Shown: positions 27,748 through 37,597, numbered from the stretch's first letter. The stretch is 64,000 nt of DNA from Bacillus sp. JCM 19034 (GCF_001310635.1 NZ_BAXR01000001.1:558001-622000), one strand, 5' to 3'. Translations and numbers: made by a program. The notes: generated by a model from the sequence alone, not told the origin.

Positions 27748-28392
27748 ATGCAGGCAAAACACGTAAATGGAGACGGAGAACTCCTTTGCATAAATACAGA
27801 GAAAGTATATGACTGGATTCTTAATGAAGCTACATTCGACTTAACAATAGACGACATCGAATTACCAATTGTAAATGGGGTACAGTTAACTTGTGATGAT
27901 ATAGACAATGTCACGTGTGAAGTCGAAACGAACGATTCAGAAGAGCTTAACCGAGAAGACCGTCCATACGTCATTGATGGTACACCTATAACACTTCAAC
28001 TAGTTACAATCCAAAAGAACTTCGACGTAACGATCATTATTAACACAACAGCTGGGCAATCAGTTGAAGCAGGAACATTTCCTTTCACGCGTTGCGAACA
28101 AGTAATCTTATGTGCACCTGAGGATACAGAAGTTAACGTAACGTATACAGATGTTGATTGCTTCGTATGTGTATTCAATTGTGATGATGTTACTCCTGGT
28201 GTAGGAACACTTGATGTAGGTGTAACTGTTCGTCTATGTCAAAGCATTCAATCGACATTCCCTGTAACACTTGAAATTTTTGCAGAGTTCTGTGAACCAA
28301 GAGAATTATTACCGATTGTTTCTGGATGTCCTACGCCAACAATACCACCACAATGCCCAGTGATATTCCCGAATAATAATGGTGATGAATAA
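27748..28392 (+). CDS. Spore-surface-like beta-rich cysteine-containing protein
   Basis: 214 residues, acidic, with no signal peptide. It has about ten cysteines spread through beta-rich sequence (e.g. QLTCDDIDNVTCEVET, FTRCEQVILCAPEDTEV, CFVCVFNCDD) and a Pro-rich C-terminus with CPTPTIPPQCPVIFP. The pattern of repeated beta strands fits coat or exosporium proteins with SPOCS-like repeats. Not a family I can name with certainty. Expression late in sporulation is suggested by the sigma-K-like promoter 42 bases upstream; GGAGGTG ribosome site. Followed by a very strong terminator. Confidence 0.6.
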   Translation: MQAKHVNGDGELLCINTEKVYDWILNEATFDLTIDDIELPIVNGVQLTCDDIDNVTCEVETNDSEELNREDRPYVIDGTPITLQLVTIQKNFDVTIIINTTAGQSVEAGTFPFTRCEQVILCAPEDTEVNVTYTDVDCFVCVFNCDDVTPGVGTLDVGVTVRLCQSIQSTFPVTLEIFAEFCEPRELLPIVSGCPTPTIPPQCPVIFPNNNGDE

Positions 28393-28411
28393 TCCAGCTT
28401 ATGCATATTAT

Positions 28412-28436
28412 AAATGAGAGGATAATCCTCTCATTT
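28412..28436 (+). terminator. Rho-independent terminator
   Basis: Perfect 12-bp stem AAATGAGAGGAT/ATCCTCTCATTT with a single-base loop, ending in TTTTTTT. It separates the coat-like gene from the next gene. Confidence 0.8.
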
Positions 28437-28452
28437 TTTTGAGGTGATGATC

Positions 28453-28998
28453 ATGACAGATAAACAAAAAATACTGGCACTAATTCGTGAATGGAATCAT
28501 GATACGTTAACCTTATTATCACAGGTGAAGAAAACAATTACGGCATTAGAAGAACAAAAAAAACAACAAATCATTAGTTACTTTACGTATTCACTTAATC
28601 TAGCAAATAATGATAACGAAGATCATTTCATTATTGGTACTTATCATATTCAGAACCTCAGTCATACATTCATTACGAATCCATATATTTGTATAAAACT
28701 AGATGATGAATCTCCCCTACATTTTTCCGGTAAATATGTATACAAACCTAGCCATTCTACCAGGCAACCGAAGGGAGCTTGGGAAAAGATAAATGACCAT
28801 ACAAACCGCTTTGAATATTGGTTAAAGCCATTTTATGATCAACAAATCAAACCATTCGGTACGTTATCATTCTCAAATTTTCAGTTGAAATGGAATCAAT
28901 CTGAGCCCTTTTCTTGTAACGTAATGGGCTTTACATATTGCGATGAATATAAAGATGGGGTAAACGCTTTAAATCAAATTTTTATCAGTAAGTCATAA
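28453..28998 (+). CDS. Hypothetical protein in the spore-associated cluster
   Basis: 181 residues. An N-terminal helix with coiled-coil character (about 1-35) is followed by a beta-rich domain with conserved-looking aromatic residues (SHTFITNPYICIKL, FEYWLKPFYDQQIKPFGTL). No membrane segment. I start at ATG 28453, preceded by GAGGTGA, rather than at GTG 28444. Not recognised; its place among coat-like and coiled-coil genes suggests a spore role. Confidence 0.55.
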   Translation: MTDKQKILALIREWNHDTLTLLSQVKKTITALEEQKKQQIISYFTYSLNLANNDNEDHFIIGTYHIQNLSHTFITNPYICIKLDDESPLHFSGKYVYKPSHSTRQPKGAWEKINDHTNRFEYWLKPFYDQQIKPFGTLSFSNFQLKWNQSEPFSCNVMGFTYCDEYKDGVNALNQIFISKS

Positions 28999-29064
28999 AA
29001 ATTGAAATTTGAAGGATCCCAGAGTGATTTCCACTTGTTCTAGTCGTAAAAAGGAGGTATTGTA

Positions 29065-29379
29065 ATGTCCGAACAAGAACAAGAGCTATATATGAAATAC
29101 CTCGTTCGTCAAGTACTAGTGAAACAACTTCGACAGCTTAAGTCTGATCGTATCACGAACAATTCAAGTTTTGTTTATTTAGAACACGAAACGCTTATGC
29201 AAATAATCCCGCTCTTATTACGCTCAATAACGCCTAATCGTGAAGCACAATCGCAAGTATCTCTACAGACGAATCATGACCTTAAGGAAATACTTAAAGA
29301 ATGTGAAGCTACTATACGTCCTATACAACAAGAATTTCAACAAATAAATACCGAGTTAGAAAAGTGGATAAATGAATAG
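29065..29379 (+). CDS. Small helical protein, spore-associated cluster
   Basis: 104 residues, mostly helical (MSEQEQELYMKYLVRQVLVK at the N-terminus; a C-terminal coiled coil from about 70). AAAGGAGG ribosome site before ATG. No known domain seen. Same direction and operon-like spacing with the two following coiled-coil genes. Confidence 0.55.
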   Translation: MSEQEQELYMKYLVRQVLVKQLRQLKSDRITNNSSFVYLEHETLMQIIPLLLRSITPNREAQSQVSLQTNHDLKEILKECEATIRPIQQEFQQINTELEKWINE

Positions 29380-29426
29380 GCACTTTGTTACTCATGAAAA
29401 CATATATTACCACGGGAGGTTATTAT

Positions 29427-29600
29427 ATGAACTCAAATCAATCGTTTATCCAACTACAACAAAAATTAATTTATTATAAATCTGAATTGGCTAAATACCG
29501 TTCAAAGGTTGAACAATACGAAAATAATTATCATTATGCACAACTTAAAGAATTAAAGGAAGAGAATGAGCAACTCAAAACGAAATTAAATGAACTTTGA
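29427..29600 (+). CDS. Short coiled-coil protein
   Basis: 57 residues, almost entirely one heptad coiled coil (LQQKLIYYKSELAKYRSKVE then YAQLKELKEENEQLKTKLNEL). GGGAGG ribosome site before ATG 29427. Its last 11 bases overlap the next gene's start, so translation is probably coupled. May pair with the larger coiled-coil product downstream. Confidence 0.6.
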   Translation: MNSNQSFIQLQQKLIYYKSELAKYRSKVEQYENNYHYAQLKELKEENEQLKTKLNEL

Positions 29601-30138
29601 AAATCAATCACAATTAAAAGTACAGGAAATGGAAGACGAACTAAAAAAACAACAAGTAAAAATGATCACAAAGTTCGAAAAGGAAAAAGAAGAACTACAA
29701 AATACGATTACTCTACAACAAAAAGAAATGGAGCAAGTGAAGCAAGACATCGATCAATATCAAACTCGTTTCGCAATGATAAAAAACAAATTAGACGAGA
29801 AGGAAACACAATACGCTAAATTAGACACCGAACTACAAACGACACGCTCAGAAAACAAAACATTAACAAAGCGGTTAGAAAAACGACATTCCTTAGTCGA
29901 GCTTGATAATGAACATGCATTTAAGGAAATATTAGTAGAAGGTGCTAAGCAAGAGGAGTTTCTTGAAAGACTCGAAAGCTACTTTCGTACATTACTTGAA
30001 GAAACGTTTCAGTTTGAGGAATCACTTTATTCTAAAAATTATCTCATTCATCAATTAGAAGAAAAAATTTCACAGCTAAATAATGAAATCTCACAGCTAG
30101 AACAGGACATTCATCAGCCAGCTTCTACAAAACAGTAA
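29590..30138 (+). CDS. Coiled-coil protein
   Basis: 182 residues, heptad-rich throughout, with long stretches of Lys/Glu/Gln (EMEDELKKQQVKMITKFEKE) and a short break near 105-140. No signal or membrane segment. Starts by overlapping the upstream gene; no strong ribosome site of its own. Terminates at a perfect hairpin. Presumably a structural or scaffolding protein; function unknown. Confidence 0.6.
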   Translation: MNFENQSQLKVQEMEDELKKQQVKMITKFEKEKEELQNTITLQQKEMEQVKQDIDQYQTRFAMIKNKLDEKETQYAKLDTELQTTRSENKTLTKRLEKRHSLVELDNEHAFKEILVEGAKQEEFLERLESYFRTLLEETFQFEESLYSKNYLIHQLEEKISQLNNEISQLEQDIHQPASTKQ

Positions 30139-30149
30139 CAACGACTAAA

Positions 30150-30187
30150 ATAGTCCCAATAGATTTAAACAAATCTATTGGGACTAT
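30150..30187. terminator. Bidirectional rho-independent terminator
   Basis: Perfect 17-bp stem ATAGTCCCAATAGATTT and its complement with an AAAC loop, T-rich afterwards on the plus strand. Serves the plus-strand coiled-coil genes and the convergent small gene. Confidence 0.8.
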
Positions 30188-30194
30188 CATATTT

Positions 30195-30326
30195 TTAACG
30201 CTTTCCTTTTAAGCAACATCCTGCTTTCTTTACTGGGCGAATGTTTGTAGTTGGTGACTTTGCAGTCAATACACTTTTTTTCTGAGACTTTGATTGATTA
30301 ACGATAATTGGTTTATATTGTTTCAT
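30195..30326 (-). CDS. Small basic protein with a C-terminal Cys-Cys
   Basis: 43 residues, strongly basic (MKQYKPIIVNQSKSQKKS at the N-terminus, PVKKAGCCLKGKR at the end). The perfect ribosome site AAGGAGGGG lies 8 bases before the ATG, which is the main reason to believe it. Between coat-like genes, so perhaps a minor spore protein; it matches no family I know. Confidence 0.5.
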   Translation of the reverse strand: MKQYKPIIVNQSKSQKKSVLTAKSPTTNIRPVKKAGCCLKGKR

Positions 30327-30438
30327 TCTATTCCCCTCCTTGATCATTACATGGTTATCTTATTCATCCATTCCCCATATTGACTTAGGCGATTGCACTA
30401 TAAGAAGTATCCATGATTTCTTTTAACACATTCCTAAA

Positions 30439-30783
30439 TTATTCGGAAGTTTTTGATTGTAAAAGAGAAGCCACTCCTGCAACTGCTAAAATTAGAAAAA
30501 CAACAAAGAGCTGTGCTACGAATAAATAAAGCAATACAACGAATGCAGCACTCCATATACCTATACACCAATAACAGCTTAACAATTCACCTACCCACTT
30601 TTGAAAACCTTTCCCCTTTATCTTCGTTTCTTCAAATAATTGCCCTTTCTCATCCTCTATATAAGTGACCTCTAGAAATGGGTTCCGAATAAAAGCTGTA
30701 ATGGAATCAAAAACAATTAATCTCGTCAGTCGATAAGTTGCAAAAATAATAATGAATAAATCCATCCAACTTAAGATAACCAT
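30439..30783 (-). CDS. yjcA: DUF1360 membrane protein (YjcA-like)
   Basis: 114 residues. Hydrophobic N-terminus (LSWMDLFIIIFATYRLTRLI), a polar middle with ELLSCYWCIGIWSA (the CxxC-type motif of DUF1360), and a C-terminal membrane segment. B. subtilis YjcA is a sigma-E-controlled sporulation protein of the same family. I start at ATG 30783, preceded by TAGGAGTTGG. Membrane protein of unknown biochemical role. Confidence 0.75.
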   Translation of the reverse strand: MVILSWMDLFIIIFATYRLTRLIVFDSITAFIRNPFLEVTYIEDEKGQLFEETKIKGKGFQKWVGELLSCYWCIGIWSAAFVVLLYLFVAQLFVVFLILAVAGVASLLQSKTSE

Positions 30784-30870
30784 TTTACCAACTCCTATTT
30801 TCATTAAGTTTAAGCTAACTTATTACCCCTTCGCATAAACGTTGTAAACTATATGAGCGATTAATAACTT

Positions 30871-30999
30871 GAATCTTGTACGGGAGTAGGTTCCCGTTTT
30901 AATCCAGATATGTTATGTTATGCTCCACAGACTTGGGCATGTGACGATACAGCACGACTTGAAATTGAAATTATTTTTGCTGATAATTGCACTGATTAA
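30871..30999 (+). pseudogene. Tail of a lost cysteine-containing protein
   Basis: A plus-strand frame reads SCTGVGSRFNPDML then CYAPQTWACDDTARLEIE and IIFADNCTD to a stop at 30999. It is protein-like, with four Cys, but a stop precedes it and no start codon with a ribosome site is seen. The composition resembles spore-surface Cys-containing proteins. Probably a remnant or a frameshifted gene end. Confidence 0.35.
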
Positions 31000-31083
31000 A
31001 TGATGTCTTTTTAGCGATTTATTTATAATAAAGCTTGCAAAAGAATAATCTCAGTCTAGGATGTTCAATTTGACAAAAATAAA

Positions 31084-31114
31084 GAACGGTTTGTCTTATT
31101 AGGACAAACCATTC
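31084..31114 (-). terminator. Rho-independent terminator after the LCP gene
   Basis: GGTTTGTC/GACAAACC stem extended by GAA/TTC pairs, near the LCP stop. T-rich on both sides, so possibly bidirectional. Confidence 0.7.
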
Positions 31115-31129
31115 TTTTTCTAAACTAGC

Positions 31130-32164
31130 TTACTCTTCATTCGTGACATCCTGTTCAGTTAACTCATTGCTATTATTCAGTTCTAGCTCCTGCCCAATTT
31201 GTTCAGACACAAAATCTAAACTTTCTTCTGTTGGTACAAAATAATAAATATTGTTGATCATCTGACCCTCTCCTTCTATCTCAAACGTCTTAACATCAGA
31301 AGTATTTATAGAAGAGTAAATTTGCTGCAAATGGAAGATGTCGATCGGTCGGAAGCTAGTCGAAACGTTTTCACCTAAAATGTTGGAAATCTCCCCGACT
31401 TTAAAAAGTGTATTTGTTGAAATAGCTTCATCAATGGTTGCCTCAATAAATTGACGCTGTCTTTCTTCACGGGAATAGATGGTATTAACGTCACGTTTCC
31501 TCATTCGAACGAACGCTAATGCTTCTTCACCGTTTAATTTCCTTTCACCTTTTTCAAATTCAAAGCGTTCACCGCTCACATAAAAGTTCTTTTCCCAGAA
31601 AGGCTCCTTAATATCAATCGTCACCCCACCTAATGCATCAACAATATCTCTAAAGCCATCAAAATCTACTGCAACATATTCATCAATTGGAATGTTAAGC
31701 AATTGCTCTACTTTTTCAATCGTAAGTTTATTTTCTCCATAACCAAACATAGAACCATAAGTGTATGCAGCATTAATTTTATGGAACCCTGCATATCGAT
31801 CCGCCTCTTCCTCTGTAAACTCTACTCTTGCATCACGCGGAATGGTTGTCATTGTCATTTGTTCTGTATGTGGATTAAGCGTTACAACAATTAGTGTATC
31901 TGCACGTCCATTCTGGCCATCTGTTTCATAATCTTCTACCCCAATTAATAAAATTGATATCGGGTCTTTACCAATTGTAACATCTTCTTCACGAAGTACA
32001 GACTTATTGTCTATCCGGTCGATATCAACATATGCTTCTTTTGTTGCATCATAGACATTTATAAATAAGTAGACACTATACGCAATAATAGCAACAAACA
32101 ATATGAATAAAATAGATAATATTCGTTTGTTCCATGTACTCAACCTTGACCTTTTGGCATTCAC
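31130..32164 (-). CDS. LytR-CpsA-Psr (LCP) family cell-wall ligase
   Basis: 344 residues: a short basic cytoplasmic N-terminus, one membrane anchor (about 14-35) and an external LCP domain. Motifs: ISILLIGVED (about 69), GRADTLIVVTLNP (about 85), TIPRDARV (about 107, with Arg contacting the polyprenyl pyrophosphate), INAAYTYG and ALAFVRMRKRD. LCP enzymes attach teichoic acids or other anionic glycans to peptidoglycan. The exact polymer is unknown. Acidic tail. Confidence 0.88.
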   Translation of the reverse strand: MNAKRSRLSTWNKRILSILFILFVAIIAYSVYLFINVYDATKEAYVDIDRIDNKSVLREEDVTIGKDPISILLIGVEDYETDGQNGRADTLIVVTLNPHTEQMTMTTIPRDARVEFTEEEADRYAGFHKINAAYTYGSMFGYGENKLTIEKVEQLLNIPIDEYVAVDFDGFRDIVDALGGVTIDIKEPFWEKNFYVSGERFEFEKGERKLNGEEALAFVRMRKRDVNTIYSREERQRQFIEATIDEAISTNTLFKVGEISNILGENVSTSFRPIDIFHLQQIYSSINTSDVKTFEIEGEGQMINNIYYFVPTEESLDFVSEQIGQELELNNSNELTEQDVTNEE

Positions 32165-32267
32165 TGTTTCTACCTCTCTTTTCTATCAAATCTTGATCAC
32201 TACTGACAATATCGTTATTTTTTCATCATAATATTATCACTTCATATAGTATAATAATATCTTCGTT

Positions 32268-33164
32268 TTATCCACCATAACGATAACAACGATCATAACA
32301 GTTAAAGCTATATGGTTCAGCATCTTCATCAATTATTTCTGTCCGATAATTATTTTGTAGTAAGTATATTAGTAGATTAGACAGATATTCCGCCGTTTCA
32401 CTTCGGTCATGAAGTAGAATGATAGGAGTATTTCCAGCTTCATCAACTTTTTCAATTTGTGCAATCACATTTTGAACAAATTCATCTTTTGACAAAATCC
32501 AATCAATACTGTCAACATTCCAATCCCATAATTTAAAGCCACTCTCTGCTAGTACATCTCTAAAAGAATCGGTAAAGTATGGAATGCTACCATAAGGTGT
32601 ACGAATCAAATGGGATTGAATACCTGTAATGTTTTCTAATGTTTCTTGAGCTGTCGTCATTTCTTCTAATGCGGATTGTTCTGAATGATAAAACTTTTCT
32701 GTTACATGCGTTACACCATGTAATGCAACAGCATGTCCATCTTTCACTGTTCTTAATACTAAGTCTGGATATGTTCGCATTGCTGGTTCAAGCATGAAAA
32801 ATGTTGCTTTTGCATCATATTCTTGAAGCGTATCTAAAATGGCCGAAGTCGCAGGAGAAGGACCATCATCAAACGTCAAATAGACCGGTTTTCTCAAATC
32901 CTCATCATTATTTATCGGTTCTTCTACTTCAATTCCCTCTACCTCAGGTTCCTCATTAGCGATAAACTCATCATCAGCCATATGATCATCATTTGCTTTT
33001 ACAACTTCGAATTTATGCTCTGCTAAATTGTGTTCTGTCGCTTCACTTATCAGTTGTTCATTTTCTATTGAATTTGTAGATATAGTTTTATTACGATCTA
33101 AAATGAAGAAAAATAGTAAAACTGATAAAACGCAAATGATGAAAAGTTGAATTTTTTTTGTCAT
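32268..33164 (-). CDS. Polysaccharide deacetylase (NodB domain), membrane-anchored
   Basis: 298 residues. N-terminal membrane segment (about 5-22), an acidic linker rich in Glu/Asp, then a NodB domain from about 95. Motif 1 is LTFDDGPSP (catalytic Asp and metal Asp), motif 2 HGVTH (metal His), motif 3 RTPYGS, and the late motif ILLHD is present. It should remove N-acetyl groups from peptidoglycan or a related glycan outside the membrane. The last residues contain two Cys. A deacetylase of the PdaA/PgdA type is likely. Confidence 0.86.
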   Translation of the reverse strand: MTKKIQLFIICVLSVLLFFFILDRNKTISTNSIENEQLISEATEHNLAEHKFEVVKANDDHMADDEFIANEEPEVEGIEVEEPINNDEDLRKPVYLTFDDGPSPATSAILDTLQEYDAKATFFMLEPAMRTYPDLVLRTVKDGHAVALHGVTHVTEKFYHSEQSALEEMTTAQETLENITGIQSHLIRTPYGSIPYFTDSFRDVLAESGFKLWDWNVDSIDWILSKDEFVQNVIAQIEKVDEAGNTPIILLHDRSETAEYLSNLLIYLLQNNYRTEIIDEDAEPYSFNCYDRCYRYGG

Positions 33165-33322
33165 TTCCTTTCCTACTTTCGAATTAATCTTTGATATTGA
33201 TAGAGTAATATATTGAAATAAAGATTAGATAAAGATAAAGTGAATATCCACTAAAGATCAAACTTCATCGACAAAATATTGAGAAAATAACTAACTGCGT
33301 GCAATCAATCCAGTTAGATAAT

Positions 33323-35175
33323 TCATTTTTTATTCAAATAAAAGTAAAATTGCACACCGCTCTCGGTATTTTTTACCCCATATTCAGCGTTATGTAATAT
33401 TAAAATATTTTTTGAGATTGCAAGCCCTAATCCTGTTCCTTCTTTTGAACGCTGATTTTTCTCGCTTCGGTAAAAACGATCCCATATCTTTTCCAATTGA
33501 TTTTGATCAATTTGACTACCTTCATTCTCGACGGAAACTTTTACTCGATTGGCTTCCTCGACAGTCGTAATCGCAATGTTACCTTCTTCCTGAGTATGAA
33601 AGATAGCATTCGTCAAAAAGTTCGTGACTACCTGTTCTATTCGATGTTCATTAGCAAACACCTCAATGGATTGTAGCTGTAAATCAACAATTAGTCTTTT
33701 ATTATCTATCTTGATTACTAGTTGCTGATACACATTATTGATTAAATCATTAATAAAAAATGCTTCCATATTCATTTTATACGTTCCTGACTCGTACTTA
33801 GCTAATTCAAGCATATCTACAATTAATCGATCCATTCGGTTAACTTCCTGATTCATTGCCGAAAAATAATGGGCACGTTTATCAACAGCAACTTCATCTT
33901 GTAAAATAGACATACAACTTTTCATAATGCTTAAAGGTGTTTTTAATTCATGCGACACGCCGGCAATAAACTCTTTCCGTGTGTTTTCTAATTGTCTTTC
34001 TTTCTCTATATCCTGCTGAAGTGTTTGAATATGAGCATGTAACGTATCTGAAAGAATATTAATATTCTCAGCTAATTGTCCAATTTCATCATTAGATTTC
34101 ACAGGTGCTTTTTCAGCAAAATCTAAATGTGCAATCCGTTTTGTGATAGTATTTATTTTTAACAAAGGACTGGCTATTTTTCTTGAAAAATAAAAAGCTG
34201 CTAACAAGATTAATACGCCTACAGCAATAATAAGATAGACAAAGTAGTCTTCCATCATTTCTACTGCTTCATCGATAGGTTGTAGTGACGCCATCGTAAA
34301 AAAGTAAATAGTTTCGCCATTTTCATCTTTACTTTCATCAATTAACACTCTATAGTTTATACCGTTTTCTTCATACTCTATTTCCTTTGTAGCTTGCCAT
34401 CCAGTTGGCAGATCACCTAGAATTAATTCTGCTTGAAATTCCTTAATGCGTTCAAAAAACAGTAGGTTTTGACGAGTGGACACGAAAAAATGATTGTTGT
34501 AGTTTGGGATTTTTACATCATGTACATTTCCATAAATAACCTTTTCAATCATACCTTCGTTGGAATTCGTTTCTTCTATTTTAGTTGCAAGCGTTTGGTT
34601 TTTCCAATAACTCACATTATCTAGGCCGCCTTCAAATAAGTAGAAAGGACTATGAACGTCATAAATTGAATCTAGTGTACTTATAATGACTTCATACGGA
34701 AAAACCTCTCCTTTTTTTCAATCCCGTGAATCTCAATTAAGTATTCTTCTGTTTCCTTCATAAAATCAAACTCTTCATTTTCATTATAGGCATTAATTAG
34801 ATAGGCGATCGGTATGACATAGGTCAAATCCGAATAATTAATATCATCATCATCTTCAGTAACATAGCTTTCAATTAAAGTTACTGCAAATTCAGTAGTT
34901 CCTTTTACATAACCATTTTCATCTAAAACTGTTATCCATGCATTATTTTCTTGATAAAATTGTTGCTCTAATTCTATTTGATTCATAGTATGATCATTCA
35001 CTATATTTTGATAGTCAACCTTAAACGTGCCAATTGCTTCAGTTAATTGCTTTATTTTATTATTTATGTAGTAATTCTCAAAAAGGATTGTTTGACCAAC
35101 ATATATACTCGCCAAAATGAACATGGACAATCCTATTGTAAAAAGAAACAACCTGACTACAATACTTTTTCTCAT
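33323..35175 (-). CDS. Sensor histidine kinase, frameshifted in a homopolymer
   Basis: About 617 residues when joined. The first part starts at 35175 with a membrane segment and an extracellular sensor domain. The frame breaks in the seven-T run at 34712-34718, and one more base gives GEVFPYEVIISTLDSI leading into the second part. The second part has another membrane segment (about FVYLIIAVGVLILLA), HAMP, the phospho-acceptor block SHELKTPL and an HATPase with GTGLGLAIS. Operon with the response regulator, 6 bp apart. Stimulus unknown; envelope genes adjoin. Confidence 0.85.
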
Positions 35176-35181
35176 TACTAA

Positions 35182-35859
35182 TCAGTCCTCAAACCTATAG
35201 CCAGCACGAACAATTGTTTTAATCTGATTCGCTTGCTTACCAAGTTTATTTCGCAAATTACGAATATGTGTATTTATTGTACGGTCATCACCATCATATT
35301 CATAGCCCCAAATTTTCACAATCATCTGCTCTCTTGTTACGACAATATTTTTATTCTTCATTAAATAGGCTAGTATTTCAAATTCTGTATGTGTTAAAGA
35401 GATGACTAATCCAGCTATCTTAACGGAATGTGAACGTAAATCAACCTCCAAGTTGTTGCTTATTAATTTATCTTCGTTATCCCGTAAGCTCTCGCTAAAT
35501 TTCGATTGAAGCAAACGTTTAGCTCTTGCCAACAAAATTTTCGGACTATAAGGTTTCGTTACATAATCATCTGCTCCTAATTCAAAACCTAATACTGTAT
35601 CTTCATCATCAGATCTTGCCGTTAACATAATAATTGGCACGACCGATTTTTCACGAATTCTTTTACATACTGTCCATCCATCTAATCCAGGCATCATAAT
35701 ATCTAGAATAATTAAATCAATATTCAATCGTTCAAATAAATCTAATGCATCTAGACCATTTTTAGCTTCTAACACTTCATAACCAGCATCTTGAAAATAA
35801 TCTTTACTTATTTCCCTTAAAATGTCTTCATCTTCTACAATTAATATAGTCTCGTTCAT
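35182..35859 (-). CDS. OmpR-family response regulator
   Basis: 225 residues. Receiver domain (1-120) with acidic pocket EDED, phospho-acceptor Asp in LIILDIMMPGLDG, Thr in MLTARSD and Lys in VTKPYSPK. The C-terminal winged helix (about 130-225) ends RTINTHIRNLRNKLG and VRAGYRFED. I start at ATG 35859 (MNETILIVED) with AGGGAAA upstream. Partner of the downstream kinase. Targets unknown. Confidence 0.92.
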   Translation of the reverse strand: MNETILIVEDEDILREISKDYFQDAGYEVLEAKNGLDALDLFERLNIDLIILDIMMPGLDGWTVCKRIREKSVVPIIMLTARSDDEDTVLGFELGADDYVTKPYSPKILLARAKRLLQSKFSESLRDNEDKLISNNLEVDLRSHSVKIAGLVISLTHTEFEILAYLMKNKNIVVTREQMIVKIWGYEYDGDDRTINTHIRNLRNKLGKQANQIKTIVRAGYRFED

Positions 35860-36035
35860 TATTTTCCCTCGATCTCTTATAAAAGGCTTGCAAAGCAAGT
35901 CATTTTGAACATATTTGACCTTTATATTATAACAGAAACACGTAAAGATTAGATAAAGATCATAGATTTATAATGATGCGAATACCTTCTTGATAGAAAG
36001 TAAAAGGTAGGTACATTTTTGGCCTCCCTTTTTTA

Positions 36036-36077
36036 GTCTGTCGACAAAGTCTCGCAAAAGCGAGACGGTCGGCAGAC
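36036..36077. repeat. Palindromic repeat, terminator-like
   Basis: Two nested stems: GTCTGTCGAC with GTCGGCAGAC, and GTCTCGC with GCGAGAC around AAAA. The core GTCGACAAAGTCTCGC recurs in inverse orientation at 38975-39015, so this belongs to a dispersed repeat family. It could act as a terminator after the esterase or the regulator gene. Confidence 0.6.
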
Positions 36078-36206
36078 ATGAAGCTAAAAAAGCCAACTGG
36101 CACTGGATATACAGCAGTAAATAGACGAAATAACGTAATAACGCCTTTGAGAATCAACTTCTCAAAGGCGTTTTGTCTCCGGTCTGCCATATATTTATAT
36201 ATATTT

Positions 36207-37367
36207 TTATTCAAACAAGCTAGAAAAGAGTTTCACTACTTGCTTACCAATTAAAAAGCTTCCAATTGCGTAAGCCTCAGCTTCTTCACGTAATTGAACT
36301 CTCACATTTGTTCCACCATCAAATACGTGAAATTGATACGTATCATCTGTGATTTGATCAGATGTTCTTAAAAATAAAGCAGCTTCAGCTAATGCATGAT
36401 TTCCCCGATACATGATCTCATAAAATGAAACAAACCCGTGCATGACACCATTGTAACGATAATGCACGACAGGAACACCACTCTCAGCTAATTTTTTTGC
36501 ATATTCCTCTCCTTCATCGCGTAATGGATCAAATTCTGCTGTTATAATCAGGGTCGGCGGTAAGTCTTCAAGCTGTGCATTAAGCGGAGAGGTATATGCA
36601 TCACTCCAAAGCACCTCATGAGGTGTATACGTGTCACGTGCTTGCATCATGACATTTCGAGATAATAAATAATAGCCGCTATCATATTGCAATCTCGACT
36701 CGAATTCGATGTCTTGGAATGTTGTTAACGGATAAAACAAGACTTGAGATTGAATTTCTGGACCATTCCGGTCACGTGCCATTAACGAAACAACCGTTGC
36801 AATATTTCCACCCGCACTATCACCAACAACAGAAATCCGATTAGAATCTCCCCCAAATGAGAACGCATTCAAATATGCCCAGTTTAACGCATCGTAGCTA
36901 TCTTCTATTGCAGTCGGATACGGATATGTTGGAGCGACACGATAACCTACAGCAATCACAATGCTATTTGTTCGTGCAGCTAATGCCCGTACAATATTAT
37001 CATGTGTTTCAATGTCACCGTAACCTTCCATGAAGGCTCCACCATGATAATAAAGAATAATTGGATGGGAATCCCCTTCAATCGGTCTATACATTTTACT
37101 CATAATTGTTTCTCCATCTGATACAGGAATTTCAATGTATTCACTCGTAAATCGTGCCGGTCCTGAAGAAGTTAAAAATTGCGGCACATTCATATCTGGT
37201 GTTACTAAATTCTGATTGACTGCCTGTAAAATTACAGCTGTTTTAGGAGGGACTCGACCCGCTTCCGTATGTGTCCATTGATGGACGATGAGAATTACTG
37301 TTAATGCACAAACGATTAATGTTAGAGAGAAGATCATTGTTCCAGTCCATAGTTGTTTAAGTTTCAT
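36207..37367 (-). CDS. Alpha/beta-hydrolase esterase, HSL-type
   Basis: 386 residues. N-terminal hydrophobic segment (about 8-30), an uncleaved anchor or signal. Then a hormone-sensitive-lipase-like hydrolase: oxyanion-hole HGGAFMEG (about 109), nucleophile elbow GDSAGG (Ser about 183), Asp in TAEFDPLRDEG, His in NGVMHGFVSF. It likely cleaves short-chain esters at the cell surface. The C-terminal 40 residues after the catalytic domain are unusual. Natural substrate unknown. Confidence 0.85.
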   Translation of the reverse strand: MKLKQLWTGTMIFSLTLIVCALTVILIVHQWTHTEAGRVPPKTAVILQAVNQNLVTPDMNVPQFLTSSGPARFTSEYIEIPVSDGETIMSKMYRPIEGDSHPIILYYHGGAFMEGYGDIETHDNIVRALAARTNSIVIAVGYRVAPTYPYPTAIEDSYDALNWAYLNAFSFGGDSNRISVVGDSAGGNIATVVSLMARDRNGPEIQSQVLFYPLTTFQDIEFESRLQYDSGYYLLSRNVMMQARDTYTPHEVLWSDAYTSPLNAQLEDLPPTLIITAEFDPLRDEGEEYAKKLAESGVPVVHYRYNGVMHGFVSFYEIMYRGNHALAEAALFLRTSDQITDDTYQFHVFDGGTNVRVQLREEAEAYAIGSFLIGKQVVKLFSSLFE

Positions 37368-37555
37368 TTTATCTCCCCCCTTTTCTTACTAATAGTATAC
37401 CAAAATCTAACCGAATTAGTGCAGCTTTTTATCATATTATTTCATATTTTCACATATTCATAGCTGGATTTTTCCACTATTCTACAAAACCACCAAACGG
37501 CACAGATACCATTAAATACTCGAAAAACAATCAATCGTTCTGCATAATCAAAAAA

Positions 37556-37592
37556 GTCACTCAAGGAAAATCCAGTTCCCTAAGTGACTTTG
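37556..37592 (-). terminator. Rho-independent terminator after msrA
   Basis: AAAGTCACT/AGTGACTTT stem with an inner GGGAA/TTCC pairing, followed on the minus strand by six T. Confidence 0.7.
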
Positions 37593-37597
37593 TTACT

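Noticed and set aside
35960..36214. 84-codon minus-strand ORF
   Set aside because: It runs through the palindromic repeat, has no ribosome site and no protein-like composition; probably non-coding.
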